Shown: in pieces, positions 46,359-56,400 of the stretch | Layout: each line of letters starts with the position of its first letter | How positions within the stretch are numbered: the first letter of the stretch is position 1 | Position numbers and translations under genes: made by a program | Notes under the pieces: model-generated | The model's database searches: none | What the model was told of the DNA's origin: nothing | What the model saw: only the letters and a program-made list of their open reading frames with translations | Assembly: GCF_000722635.1 (NCBI RefSeq) | Contig: NZ_JOKH01000002.1 | Span: 1,084,561 to 1,148,560 of the forward strand | DNA: 64,000 nt | Reading direction: 5' to 3' | Origin: Endozoicomonas numazuensis | GTDB taxonomy: Bacteria; Pseudomonadota; Gammaproteobacteria; Pseudomonadales; Endozoicomonadaceae

Positions 46359-46799
46359 TCAGCAAATAGCCTGATTTACAATCTCAACAATATCAGCCGA
46401 AGAATCAGCTGTCTTCAGCTGGCTGCGGAAGTCAGCATGAACCAGCTTACGCGATAGTTTACTCAATACTTTTAGCTGAGAGCCGTCGTCAGAATCAGAG
46501 ATGGCCAGACAGAACATGTATTGTGCCGAGGTATTATCAGTCAGCCCCCACTCAATTCCCTCCTGCAAGCGAATGAAGAATACAGCAGGATCTTTCACGG
46601 TAGCACTTTTGCAATGAGGGATAGCAAAGCCATCCATAAAGCCTGTGGAGCTCACAGCTTCACGAGCTTTTAACCCTTCAACAAAGGCACCAGCATCAGC
46701 TACGACACCAGTTTCCAGAGCCACTTTACTGATTGATTCAAACAAAGCTTCTTTAGAGGATGCATTAACATCCAGAATGACATTTTCCTGCTTAAGCAT
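46359..46799 (-). CDS. PTS system IIA component, fructose/mannitol type
   Basis: A 146-residue phosphocarrier of the PTS EIIA-2 family. The phosphorylated His is His62 in the motif FAIPHCKS. It passes phosphate from HPr to the IIB domain of the partner gene. The ATG overlaps the end of the IIBC gene by 8 bases and has AGGAG nine bases upstream, so translation is coupled. Confidence 0.93.
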   Translation of the reverse strand: MLKQENVILDVNASSKEALFESISKVALETGVVADAGAFVEGLKAREAVSSTGFMDGFAIPHCKSATVKDPAVFFIRLQEGIEWGLTDNTSAQYMFCLAISDSDDGSQLKVLSKLSRKLVHADFRSQLKTADSSADIVEIVNQAIC

Positions 46800-48306
46800 G
46801 AGCTACTTCTCCTGTCTCTTCTTTCTCGGCTTCTTTAAGGGCTTTTTTTTGTGCCTGCTTCAGACCAAAACCAATCATGCATGCGGTCACACTGACCCCG
46901 ACACAGATAGAGAAGATCCAGGGCAGGAACGGCATAGGCTGCTCGATATAACCCACGAATGTACCCAGTGGAGAGCCTAAACCACCGTAAAACTTGGCAC
47001 CAAAAGCAGTGACCAGTGCACCGGCTACTGCAGAGCCAATCACATTGGCAGGAATGAATACCAGAGGCTTACTGGCCGCGAAAGGAATGGCTCCTTCAGT
47101 GATACCCACCATACCCATCGCCATGGCGTTATTGCCCATGACAGTCTGATCAGAACTAAAGGAATTCTTGAACAGTTTGGTGGCCAGCCAGGCACCCAGA
47201 GGCGCCACAGAGATAGCCGCTTGAGCAGCCGTACCCGGTACAAAATTAGCGCCCTGGATACCGTATTTGGCAACGGTGTCAGTGAATACTGCAGTACCAA
47301 AAATCAGAGCAATCTTGTTAACCGGCCCACCCAGGTCAAAGCCAATCATCGCACCAATCAGGGCACCAATCAGAATGGGAGCAGCCGCGTATGCGTTAGA
47401 CAGAGAATTCAAACCTTCATACAGAGCCGTCATCACAGAAGCTATTGGATGACCAATGCCGTAGAAAACAATGACAAAAACGGCAAATGTCGCCAGTAAA
47501 GGGATCACCATAATCGGAACGATCGGCATGATGATCTTTGGCCATGGAATCTGTTTCAGGTATTTAACGATGTAACCCGCCAGGAAAGCCACAATGATGG
47601 CTCCCAGGAAACCTGCACCGGCTTCTGTACCCAGGAATGCAGGATCATTAATGATGTAAGCACCGATCATGGCAGGCGCAATCGCCGGACGGTCAGCAAT
47701 GGAGTAAGCGGTAAAACCTGCAAACAGAGGAATCATCAGCTTGAAACCAATCTGTCCCAGGGCAAACAGTTTGCTGAAGAACAGGCCACTGGCTGTTTCT
47801 ACATCAAACCCCCAGTTCACCAGGTTGCCTGCATCATCCGCAGAAAAGGCAAAAATATTGGCAATCGCCAACAACAGGCCTGCCGAGATACACATCGGAA
47901 TCATGTAGCTAATGCCACTCATCAGATGTTTTACTGCACTGTTATTGGTTTTACCCAGAGAAACGTTACCGACTGTTTCGCCCTTCACTGAGTGCTTTTG
48001 AGCGGTTTCAAAAGCCTGCTTGATCAGACCTTCAGGGTTCTCAATTGCGGCTTTAACGTAGGTCTTCATGACCTTCTTGTCGATAAAACGGTCAAGGCTG
48101 ACATCAATGTCTGCCGCAATAATGATGACGTCGGCTTCCTGAATTTCTTTTGAGGTGAATTCATTTTCAACGCCAATGGTGCCATGGGTTTCAACTTTAA
48201 CGTCGTACCCCATGGCTTTGGCAGCATTCTCAAGGCTTTCTGCCGCCATGAAAGTATGTGCGATGCCTGCTGCACACCCCGTAATGGCAAGGACTTTCTT
48301 ACTCAT
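46792..48306 (-). CDS. PTS system IIBC component, fructose/mannosylglycerate type
   Basis: A 504-residue sugar transporter. The IIB domain (residues 1-100) has the phospho-accepting Cys11 in ITGCAAGIAHTFMAAE. Residues 125-490 are the multi-pass IIC channel with the GGPVNKIA motif. In E. coli MngA the IIA, IIB and IIC domains are one protein; here IIA is a separate gene. With a GH38 glycosidase upstream, the substrate is likely an alpha-mannoside such as mannosylglycerate, though fructose cannot be excluded from sequence alone. Confidence 0.92.
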   Translation of the reverse strand: MSKKVLAITGCAAGIAHTFMAAESLENAAKAMGYDVKVETHGTIGVENEFTSKEIQEADVIIIAADIDVSLDRFIDKKVMKTYVKAAIENPEGLIKQAFETAQKHSVKGETVGNVSLGKTNNSAVKHLMSGISYMIPMCISAGLLLAIANIFAFSADDAGNLVNWGFDVETASGLFFSKLFALGQIGFKLMIPLFAGFTAYSIADRPAIAPAMIGAYIINDPAFLGTEAGAGFLGAIIVAFLAGYIVKYLKQIPWPKIIMPIVPIMVIPLLATFAVFVIVFYGIGHPIASVMTALYEGLNSLSNAYAAAPILIGALIGAMIGFDLGGPVNKIALIFGTAVFTDTVAKYGIQGANFVPGTAAQAAISVAPLGAWLATKLFKNSFSSDQTVMGNNAMAMGMVGITEGAIPFAASKPLVFIPANVIGSAVAGALVTAFGAKFYGGLGSPLGTFVGYIEQPMPFLPWIFSICVGVSVTACMIGFGLKQAQKKALKEAEKEETGEVAHA

Positions 48307-48328
48307 AAGTCACTCTCCAAGCTCTTAA

Positions 48329-51007
48329 TCAGAAAAGTTCAATCAGGAATGTTTTAATTTCGCCTGGCTTCATCGTGTCCAGGTCGATCGTATTGTCGAA
48401 AAAGCCAAGCTGAGTTCGCTCTGCAAGGTCGGTCTCGGTTAACTGTTTCGGTGCTGTGTTGAATTCAATGTTTGCCTTCACCTGCTGCTCATTACTGACA
48501 TTCAGCAGGCGGAGCACATAGCTGCGACCATCATCGGCCAGCTTGAAGAGAGAACTGACCAGATGGTCACTGAGCTCTATTTTGCGGAACAACTGGAATT
48601 GACTGTCCAGATCTCGACGCATGCGGTTGGAAACAAAATATTTCAGCGGACCGGTAAAGCGGTTCAGTTCCTGCTTTTGGTAATGAAGAACAGGTGTCGT
48701 CCAGTCCTGCTGGCGTCTGCGTAACTCCGCGAAACGGAATTCAGAATCCAGACTGATAGCAAATTCACATTCCAGGGTTTGCAGCAGCTGACTGTCTGGT
48801 GCCGGGATATAGCGGAATTCATTGCCTGATGCTTTACCAGGGCGGCGCTGAAGGCCTGGTTTGCCCAGCCAGCCAACGCTTCGGAAAGCCGTCAGCTCAA
48901 TGAATTGCCCCTGATCACCGGTGATTTCGTACTCTTTGATGCCACGGGTAAAAGCGGTGACAGAGCTCTGGTCATCATGCAGGTTGACGATATTCAGCAT
49001 CGGATAAATACCGGTAGGCTCTTCGTTCCAGCCCAGCTCCTGCCAATTATCCATTTCAGTCTGACGAACTGGACGTTCTATGCAGCCAAAAGGTGTGTCT
49101 GAAAATGAGGAAGTAGAGGCGATACCTGTATCAATCCGAACTCTCAACCGGTGATCTTTGCAGGTATTGTCCACCAGCAGACGACATTGCACCTGACCCT
49201 TGTTCTCCAGTGAAATCTGCAATGTGTAAGGCAATTTTGTGAAGGTTTCACTGCGCTCCTGACCTTCAATACCTTCTGGCAGTTCAACGCAGCCCCTGAT
49301 TTTCAGGGTCTGCGTCAGCGTGTCCGCTTCAGCAGAAAACTCTGCACCGGTAAAGTCGAAAACCAGAGGCTCATCCCCAGCCAGTGGTGAGTAATCATAG
49401 GTATCACCATCATCCGCCTGGTCCACCAGAGTGATGAAATTCTTGAGCAGTCTTCCCGTACTCTTTTCTTTCAGATTCAGCTGACCATTAATGACCGCCA
49501 GTTTATAGTCATTATCTTCTATAGCTGCCAGAGTCAGTTCCTGACGGGTTACGGAGAGCTCCTGAACACCTTCTTCTACTCTCAGGTTGCAGTAGGAGAG
49601 CGGTTTCATTGAGTGCCTGAAAGCAATATCAATCTCGTGATAATACAACTCCGGATCGTTTTCGCTTTCATCCCGCTTGATAGAACCGTTGTAGACTTTG
49701 CGGACATCTTCTACTTCAAAAGGAATACTCTGGCCATTCAGCGTGATGTCAAAGCAGGGCTTTTTGGTACTGATGGTGGCTGTGATCTTCTTGTCAGATC
49801 GGTAAGCCAGTGTATTGAAGAGAGTCAGTGTACTGTCTTCAGGTGTTGCTTCAGAAATCTTGCGAATCAGATAATCAATGTGGGCATCAATGCGTTCATC
49901 GGCATTAATAAAGCGGTTCAGAATCTGATAATTGGTTTTGTCGGTATTACAGCCGCAGGCACTGTCATGGGCATGGTTTTTCAGAACACCTTTCCAGATG
50001 TTATCAACCGTGCCGCGCTTGTGCTCCAGTCCCAAAGCTGAACCCATCGCCATCAGAGGCTCCAGGGTATTGATGAGCTTCCGCTCTACCCTGTCATTCA
50101 TATACTTGTGATCGTAGCGTGAGGAATAGATCGAGCGGTGAATCTTGGAGTTTTCCGAATCCAGCATTTCTCCCTGAATGGTGTTCAGCTTGCTGGTATC
50201 AATATCTTCAAATACTTGACGATAGTCGCTTTCTACAAACTCATATTCTTCAACTTCGCGGTTGGCCTTAGCAATTTTTTCCTTAAAATCAAAGTCTACG
50301 TAGCGCTGGTCACCCCCTACCGGGAATACACCAAAATCGAAGTGTGACGCCTGACTGTTGGTATCAGCAGTAGCCCGAATATCGTTTTCATTCCCCCAAA
50401 TCAATGCTCCGCCCGGGTAGTAACCTTCACGAATGTTGTAACAGGTCAGCTGAGAACCATCTTCGCTCTGCCATAGAAATTCGCGATAGGCACTCTTGCT
50501 GCTGGACAACCCGCGCCAGAAAACAAAGCGAGTCAGACCAAAACCATTGAAAATTTTGGGCATATCCTGACTCTGGCCAAAGGAATCCGGAACATACGCA
50601 ATGTCCATGGAGTGCCCCATGGCTTCGGCATAGTGATATCCGGTTTGCAGATTTTTAACAATGGATTCACCGGCCACAATCATCAGGTCTGACTGGGTAT
50701 ACCAGGGGCCAATCAGTAAACGCTTATCCGCAACCTGTCTTTCAATGGCCTCGCGGTTTTGTGGGCAGTTACTGAGATGATCTTCAATCAGGCTGGTCTG
50801 GCCATCCAGCAAATAGCTCTGTAACAGATTGGAATCCAGTGCATATAACAACTCATCCATGTGGTAGTCGAGCTGGATTTGAGACTCATTCTGGGTGAAA
50901 TACCACTCATAATCCCAATGGGTATGAGCAATGGTATGAATCTTTTTGACTTTAGAAGGGCTGTCTCCAGACGTCTCTTCCAGCGCTTGAGGGTCGTGAG
51001 CTGTCAT
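48329..51007 (-). CDS. mngB: GH38 alpha-mannosidase, MngB-like
   Basis: About 892 residues of glycoside hydrolase family 38. In E. coli MngB cleaves 2-O-(6-phospho-alpha-mannosyl)-glycerate to mannose-6-phosphate and glycerate. The metal-binding HTHWDYEWYFT motif, the nucleophile region VPDSFGQSQDMP, and HAHDSACG are all present. Likely first gene of the operon with the PTS genes, 22 bases upstream of them. Start ATG 51007 is chosen because no ribosome site supports the TTG at 51058, though neither is strong. The gene symbol is by similarity; the substrate could be another phosphorylated mannoside. Confidence 0.88.
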   Translation of the reverse strand: MTAHDPQALEETSGDSPSKVKKIHTIAHTHWDYEWYFTQNESQIQLDYHMDELLYALDSNLLQSYLLDGQTSLIEDHLSNCPQNREAIERQVADKRLLIGPWYTQSDLMIVAGESIVKNLQTGYHYAEAMGHSMDIAYVPDSFGQSQDMPKIFNGFGLTRFVFWRGLSSSKSAYREFLWQSEDGSQLTCYNIREGYYPGGALIWGNENDIRATADTNSQASHFDFGVFPVGGDQRYVDFDFKEKIAKANREVEEYEFVESDYRQVFEDIDTSKLNTIQGEMLDSENSKIHRSIYSSRYDHKYMNDRVERKLINTLEPLMAMGSALGLEHKRGTVDNIWKGVLKNHAHDSACGCNTDKTNYQILNRFINADERIDAHIDYLIRKISEATPEDSTLTLFNTLAYRSDKKITATISTKKPCFDITLNGQSIPFEVEDVRKVYNGSIKRDESENDPELYYHEIDIAFRHSMKPLSYCNLRVEEGVQELSVTRQELTLAAIEDNDYKLAVINGQLNLKEKSTGRLLKNFITLVDQADDGDTYDYSPLAGDEPLVFDFTGAEFSAEADTLTQTLKIRGCVELPEGIEGQERSETFTKLPYTLQISLENKGQVQCRLLVDNTCKDHRLRVRIDTGIASTSSFSDTPFGCIERPVRQTEMDNWQELGWNEEPTGIYPMLNIVNLHDDQSSVTAFTRGIKEYEITGDQGQFIELTAFRSVGWLGKPGLQRRPGKASGNEFRYIPAPDSQLLQTLECEFAISLDSEFRFAELRRRQQDWTTPVLHYQKQELNRFTGPLKYFVSNRMRRDLDSQFQLFRKIELSDHLVSSLFKLADDGRSYVLRLLNVSNEQQVKANIEFNTAPKQLTETDLAERTQLGFFDNTIDLDTMKPGEIKTFLIELF

Positions 51008-51125
51008 TGGCAATCTGTGTGAAAGTTTGGAATAAGGAAGTGCTGACACTATATTCAATCGCTTTTCACGGCAGTACCCGAGATTTGAATGATTATGCTC
51101 ACTTTTGTATCAAGGTGATAAAAAC

Positions 51126-51139
51126 TTGACCCCGGTCAA
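51126..51139. promoter_or_regulatory. Inverted repeat in the mngB/araC-like divergent promoter region
   Basis: TTGACC and GGTCAA, 6-bp arms with a 2-base centre, lie between the GH38 gene and the divergent AraC-type regulator. It may be an operator for either gene. TTGAC also resembles a -35 box. Confidence 0.4.
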
Positions 51140-51196
51140 AATCTGACTGATCAAAAATTATCATTATTACCTCGCATCTTCTTATGGAAAATATGA

Positions 51197-52075
51197 ATGA
51201 GCGACGCCCTGCAAATCCAGCAACAGATCAATGCGTTTTTAAATAGTCGCAGGATCTCGCGTGTCTGGTTTGCGGCCAATAATGATGCGCCTCCGGTGAA
51301 TGCCTGCCAGGTCAACTTCCCAAGACTGTCACTGGTATTGTCGGGCACTTATGATGTGCAAATCAGCGATCATGGCTCTCTGCGTTCTATAGAGGCCAGT
51401 CCCGGGGACGTGATTTATATTCCTGCTCATTGCTGGGACCTTCCCACCTGGCGGCAACAAAGTCAGACACTGACGTTTATGTTTGCCCATCGGCAAATTG
51501 GTTTGAGCCTGAATCAATGCAGCTCTACCGATCAGGTTTCATCACTGGCCAGAACCTCAATACCCGAACCGCTGGCTGATGAAGGAATACTGATCCAGAA
51601 AGCCATTGAAGCCATCGCCTCCAGTCCGAACGATAACCCCGCAGTTAATTACCTCGCCGAAGCTCTGATACAACACACTTCTCATCTTATTCCCAAAGAA
51701 ACCAGCCATCTCGTGAATCGAACTCAGAGTCGCTGGGAAGCCATATGCTTGTATCTCCAGAAAAATTTTGGCTCTGAAATTACTCGAGACAAAGTCGCGG
51801 AAGAGTTTGCCATCACTCCCAACCACCTTTCCCGATTGTTTCGCCAGGAAGGCCGTATGGGATTCAATGACTACCTGACTTTTGTTCGCATCGACAGAGC
51901 CAAACTGCTACTGAGCCGATACCAGCTAAACCTTGATGAAATAGCGACACGGACTGGTTTTAAAGGCGGGGATTATCTAGGGCGAGTATTCAGAAAACAT
52001 ACCGGCCTGACACCCGGAGAGTATCGGGCCAAGTATGCTCGAAAAGAGCTTGAAGCGGAGCAAAGGCAGCTTTAA
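51197..52075 (+). CDS. AraC family regulator, divergent from the mannoside operon
   Basis: A 292-residue regulator. The N-terminal half is a cupin-like sugar-sensing domain (PGDVIYIPAHCWDLP). The C-terminal half has both helix-turn-helix units, with FAITPNHLSRLFRQEGRMGFNDYL and TGFKGGDYLGRVFRKHTGLTPGEYR in the lines around 51806-52028. The gene is divergent from the GH38/PTS/ROK operon, so it is the likely activator, responding to the imported sugar. E. coli uses the GntR-type MngR instead. Confidence 0.9.
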   Translation: MSDALQIQQQINAFLNSRRISRVWFAANNDAPPVNACQVNFPRLSLVLSGTYDVQISDHGSLRSIEASPGDVIYIPAHCWDLPTWRQQSQTLTFMFAHRQIGLSLNQCSSTDQVSSLARTSIPEPLADEGILIQKAIEAIASSPNDNPAVNYLAEALIQHTSHLIPKETSHLVNRTQSRWEAICLYLQKNFGSEITRDKVAEEFAITPNHLSRLFRQEGRMGFNDYLTFVRIDRAKLLLSRYQLNLDEIATRTGFKGGDYLGRVFRKHTGLTPGEYRAKYARKELEAEQRQL

Positions 52076-52167
52076 GCATTAGCTTTCTCTTCAATCACCT
52101 GAATAACGATGATTTTCAGGACCGTCATGTGAGAGCTACCAGACGAGAGAACCACCAGACGAAAAAA

Positions 52168-52593
52168 CTACGGACTGACCAGCAACTTCACCGTTTCAGC
52201 CTTCACCTGCCCTGGCTCTCCGGCTTCCAACAGTCTAATGCTCTGAACTCTGAGCCCTCTGGCATACATATCAGAAAAACCATTAACAAACGATTCTACT
52301 GACCCTTTCTTGATATAGATTTCAGCCTGCTGGGCATTACCTTCCCGAACGCCAATTTGCAGCCCATTATGATCCGCTACCTGCTGCATCAGTACCTGCC
52401 AGTCGGCCAGATTAATCGGCTCGGCCTTGGGCATGGCGAGCTCTTGAGCCTGATGCTGGGCTCTTTCCAGCAGCTGGGTCAACGCCGGGAGGGGGCTGAC
52501 TGGTTTTTCTACGGGTTTGAATTTCAAATAAAGAATCGCCGTTCCGGCCAGAACCAGAATCAAGATTATGATTTTAATCAGGGCTTTATTCAT
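52168..52593 (-). CDS. Single-pass membrane protein, possibly GspM-like
   Basis: A 141-residue protein with one N-terminal membrane segment (residues 5-25) and a small soluble domain. The C-terminal half, LADWQVLMQQVADHNGLQI then IRLLEAGEPGQVKAETVKL, resembles the ferredoxin-like periplasmic domain of GspM of type II secretion. No other gsp gene is nearby. The family call is tentative. It lies 64 bases after the YgjP-type gene on the same strand and may be co-transcribed. Confidence 0.45.
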   Translation of the reverse strand: MNKALIKIIILILVLAGTAILYLKFKPVEKPVSPLPALTQLLERAQHQAQELAMPKAEPINLADWQVLMQQVADHNGLQIGVREGNAQQAEIYIKKGSVESFVNGFSDMYARGLRVQSIRLLEAGEPGQVKAETVKLLVSP

Positions 52594-52657
52594 AGGATTC
52601 CCATCAGTGAGTTCTATGTTGCAAAGTCGTATTAGACACTACAGGTGCCTGATTGAT

Positions 52658-53398
52658 TCAATACTTCCAGCCTGCACCACCCAGAGGCTCACCATTTAAC
52701 AGATCTCGACTGAGCCGCCATTGAGGCAAAAAACGATCCATATACGCTTTAAACCGGTCGTTATGGTGGCGTTCCAGTAGATGAACCAGCTCATGCACCA
52801 GAATATATTCCAGGCACTCAACCGGCTTTTTCACCAGCTCCAGATTAATAAGAATCCTGCTTGCTGATGCATGGCAGGAACCCCATCGAGTTTTCATTTT
52901 CCGAACATGCCACTCAGCGACCTCAACCCCTATAACCGTTTGCCATTTCTCAAGCAGTGGCGGAATTTTCTGTTTTAATTGCTCCCGATACCACTGTGTT
53001 AACACCTTTTCACGGTTAGCTTGACGGGTTCCCGGAGAGACGGATAATTGCATCCAGTGATTATTTTTCAATATTAATGAATGCTGTCCATACTGCTCAA
53101 TGATCTCAAGACGGTAGCGCCTCCCCAAAAAATAATGACTTTCGCCTGCCACCATTTCCCTGGGTGACTGCCTTGGCTGAGCGTCAAAAGCCGCTTGCTG
53201 CTTCCTGATCCAGGCCAAACGGGAAATAACGGCCAGCCGGACACTTTCGTCCGAAACATGTTCAGGAACAGCGATTCGTACCCGGCCATCTGGCGGATAA
53301 ACTGCCAAATGCAGATTTTTAATAGTCTTGCGAACAACCTCCACAGGAATATCCCGAACCATCATAAGGTTGTCTTTTGAGCTCTCTGGGGCGTTCAA
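52658..53398 (-). CDS. YgjP-type metallopeptidase of the type I RM locus
   Basis: A 246-residue protein of the YgjP / DUF45 zinc peptidase family. The metal motif is HELVHLLERHHN (HExxH), preceded by the typical KTRWGSCHASASRILINLEL segment. Genes of this family often sit next to hsdR in type I restriction loci; their role there is unknown. The TTG start at 53398 has GAGG ten bases upstream; ATG 53365 is the alternative. It follows hsdR by about 70 bases. Confidence 0.88.
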   Translation of the reverse strand: MNAPESSKDNLMMVRDIPVEVVRKTIKNLHLAVYPPDGRVRIAVPEHVSDESVRLAVISRLAWIRKQQAAFDAQPRQSPREMVAGESHYFLGRRYRLEIIEQYGQHSLILKNNHWMQLSVSPGTRQANREKVLTQWYREQLKQKIPPLLEKWQTVIGVEVAEWHVRKMKTRWGSCHASASRILINLELVKKPVECLEYILVHELVHLLERHHNDRFKAYMDRFLPQWRLSRDLLNGEPLGGAGWKY

Positions 53399-53467
53399 TC
53401 AGCAATGGCCTCTTGTTGATGCGGCTTCGTCCATACGTATCAATAACTGTGTATCAATAACTGTGTA

Positions 53468-56400
53468 TCAATAGTCACCCTGACTCTTAACAAGTTCAAC
53501 AATAGCATCCAACGGGCCACCGTGTTCACCCAAAGCCTTTTGAATGGCATTGCGGACTTTTTTCAGTTTGAACCGCTGGTCTCTCCACCCTTCATTTTTA
53601 GAGTTCATTACGGCTTGATCAACTTTTAAAGCCAATGCTTCATTCTGATTCAAGTTGTCATAGAGCGCGCGCCGAGCAGCTGTTTTTAACGAAGACGGAT
53701 AACGCCCCCCCGTTCCCTCTGGCTTAACCACTTTACCTGCCAGCTCTTTAACTCTTTGCAGATATTGCTCATAGTCAACCGCTTCTTTCTTGCGCTGCTT
53801 GATCAGGGCATCCAGAAGTTCTGACATTTTATCGTAGTACCTGGGATTGTTAGCCTGGGCATCGATAATGACCTTACGCATATTATTCTCTATGGTTTCC
53901 GCCATAGAGTCCTTATCCTTGCGAATATTCCCGGGTAGCTTTTGCAGCTCGCTCAAATCATTCTCAACAATCAGGTCAATCAGCCCCAGCTCTTCGAAAT
54001 CGGCAAGGGTTTCACTGTCATCGGCACGGATGTAGTTATCGAACAGGTGACGCATGGCAGGTTCATAGAGCTTCATATCGAGATAATCGGCACTGGCCAG
54101 TTTGACCTCCTTGCAGACATCATCAAAGTGAGTCACATCTTTCTTGACTTGAGCAATCTGCTCAGGCGTAAAGCCCGCTTCAGGCATTTCATTAGCAAGG
54201 TTGGAATAGGCTCTGAGAAGAGAGCCAACCGCCTTGTACAAGGCGACACGTTTAGGTTCATTTTCCTGTAGAGCGTCTTTATCGCTGGTGTCTTCCGCAC
54301 AAAAATAATGAAGGTAATCTTTAGTCGCTCTTGGCTCTTTGACCGGTTCGCAAATCGCTTTTACCGTCTCCAGAGCAGCTTCCAGCTGCTCCCGCCCCTT
54401 TTCCAGCCGATCACTCAACAGTCCTTCAACATCCTTCTCGTCATAGCCATCCAAAGCCCCTCCGGTGTAATCATTAATGGCACCTTCCAGACGCTTGAAC
54501 AGATCCTTGTAATCGACGATATAGCCATACTCCTTATCATTACCGTCCAGGCGATTCACACGACAGATGGCCTGAAACAGGCCGTGATCCTGCATCTTCT
54601 TATCGATATAGAGGTAGGTAGCTGAGGGCGCATCAAAACCGGTCAGCAGTTTGTCCACCACAATCAACAGGCGCATTTGTCCCGGTTCTTTGATAAAGCG
54701 TTCCTTGACCTGAATTTCAAACTTCTCGGTCATACCCATCGCTCTATCTTCAGGCAGGTCAAAGTAGTCAGCCAGCATTTTGCGATAGATTTCATACTGC
54801 TTGAGCTTTTCCGTCAAACCTTCACCGCTCTCTTCCCCCGTGATATCGCTGGTAGCCGGTTTATAGCTGGTGATAATGGCGCACTTGCCCTTCAGGTCAG
54901 TCTGGTTGAACATTTCATAGCATTTACAGGCCTGATAAATGCTTGAACAGACCAGCATGGCATTGCCATGACCATCCATCAGTCTGGGCTTGGTTTCCAT
55001 ATCCAGTAGAATATCAGCGACAATTTTTCGCAAACGATCCTGGCTGGACAGCACCTTCTGCATGGTGCCCCATTTCTGCTTTAACTGGCTTTTCGCCAAG
55101 GCAGAAAGCCCTTTGGTTTTGGCTTCAAACCACTCATCAATTTTTTTCTGGTTGGTAATACTCTGATCGATATCACGGGCTTCATAACGAAGATCCAGTA
55201 CTACTTCATCATTCACCGCTTCATTAAATTTGTAGGTGTGAATGTAAGTGCCAAACACTTCGATGCTTTTCTTCTTATCTTTCTTCAGCAGTGGCGTACC
55301 CGTAAAACCAATAAACAGGGCGCTGGGCAGAATCAGCTTCATAGCCTCGTGCAATTTACCGGACTGGGTTCGGTGACACTCATCCACAAAGACAAACAGC
55401 TCGCCTTTGGCTTTGAAACCATGAGGCAGGCTCTTTTTCATAGCCTCGATAAACTCTTCGGTAGCCTTGTCATCTTCTTTTTCAGAACGACGACCAAACT
55501 TGTGAACCAGCGAGCAGATCAGCCACTTATCGTGATCGTTCAAGGTGCTGATTAATGTCTCGCCACTGGGTGCTCTGAAAATATCTTCATCGACACCGTT
55601 AAAGACCTTTTGGATTTGCTCGTCCAGTTCGGTTCGATCGGTAATAATGATCACACGGGAGTCGTTAATATTTTCCTTGATCCACTTGGCCAGCCAAACC
55701 ATGGTCAGACTTTTTCCGGAACCCTGAGTGTGCCAGATGATGCCGCCGTCTCGGTGGGCAATGCGCTTTTTTGCCGCCTGAACACCAAAATACTGGTTCT
55801 GCCGACAGGTCTTTTTGACGCCAGCATCAAACACAATAAAATCGTGGATCAGTTCCAGAAAACGCTTCTTATCACACAGTCGGAGCAAGGCGCAGTCGAG
55901 AGGATTATCAGAACGGTTACAACCATCACCAGACAAAAACTTATCTTCATCCGCAAGCTTTGGCGTCCAGGACGGATTCTGCTCTTTCCAGCTCAGATAA
56001 TACTTTTCCTGTGTTTCAATAGTTCCGTAGCGCAAACCTTCCGTATCATTACCCGCCATAACCAGCTGCTGGGTGGCATAAAAATTACGGATAAAGTCTT
56101 TTTTCTGGTTGTCCAGATTCTGACGAATGCCTTCACCAATGGATACTTTTGAGCGTTTCAGCTCCAGCACACCCAGAGCAATACCATTCACATAGATAAC
56201 AATATCGGGTCGTTTATTGTTGACGCCTTTGATAGACACTTCTTCAGCAATGGCGAAACGATTATTTTCAGGCGTTGTCCAATCGATCAGCCAGACAGTC
56301 TGGTTCTGTTCACCCGTGCCTTCTTTGACCTTTACGCCGTATCGCAGCAGCCGGTAAACAGCTTTATTGGCATCGTAGAGGTTTTTACCTTCACCCAGTG

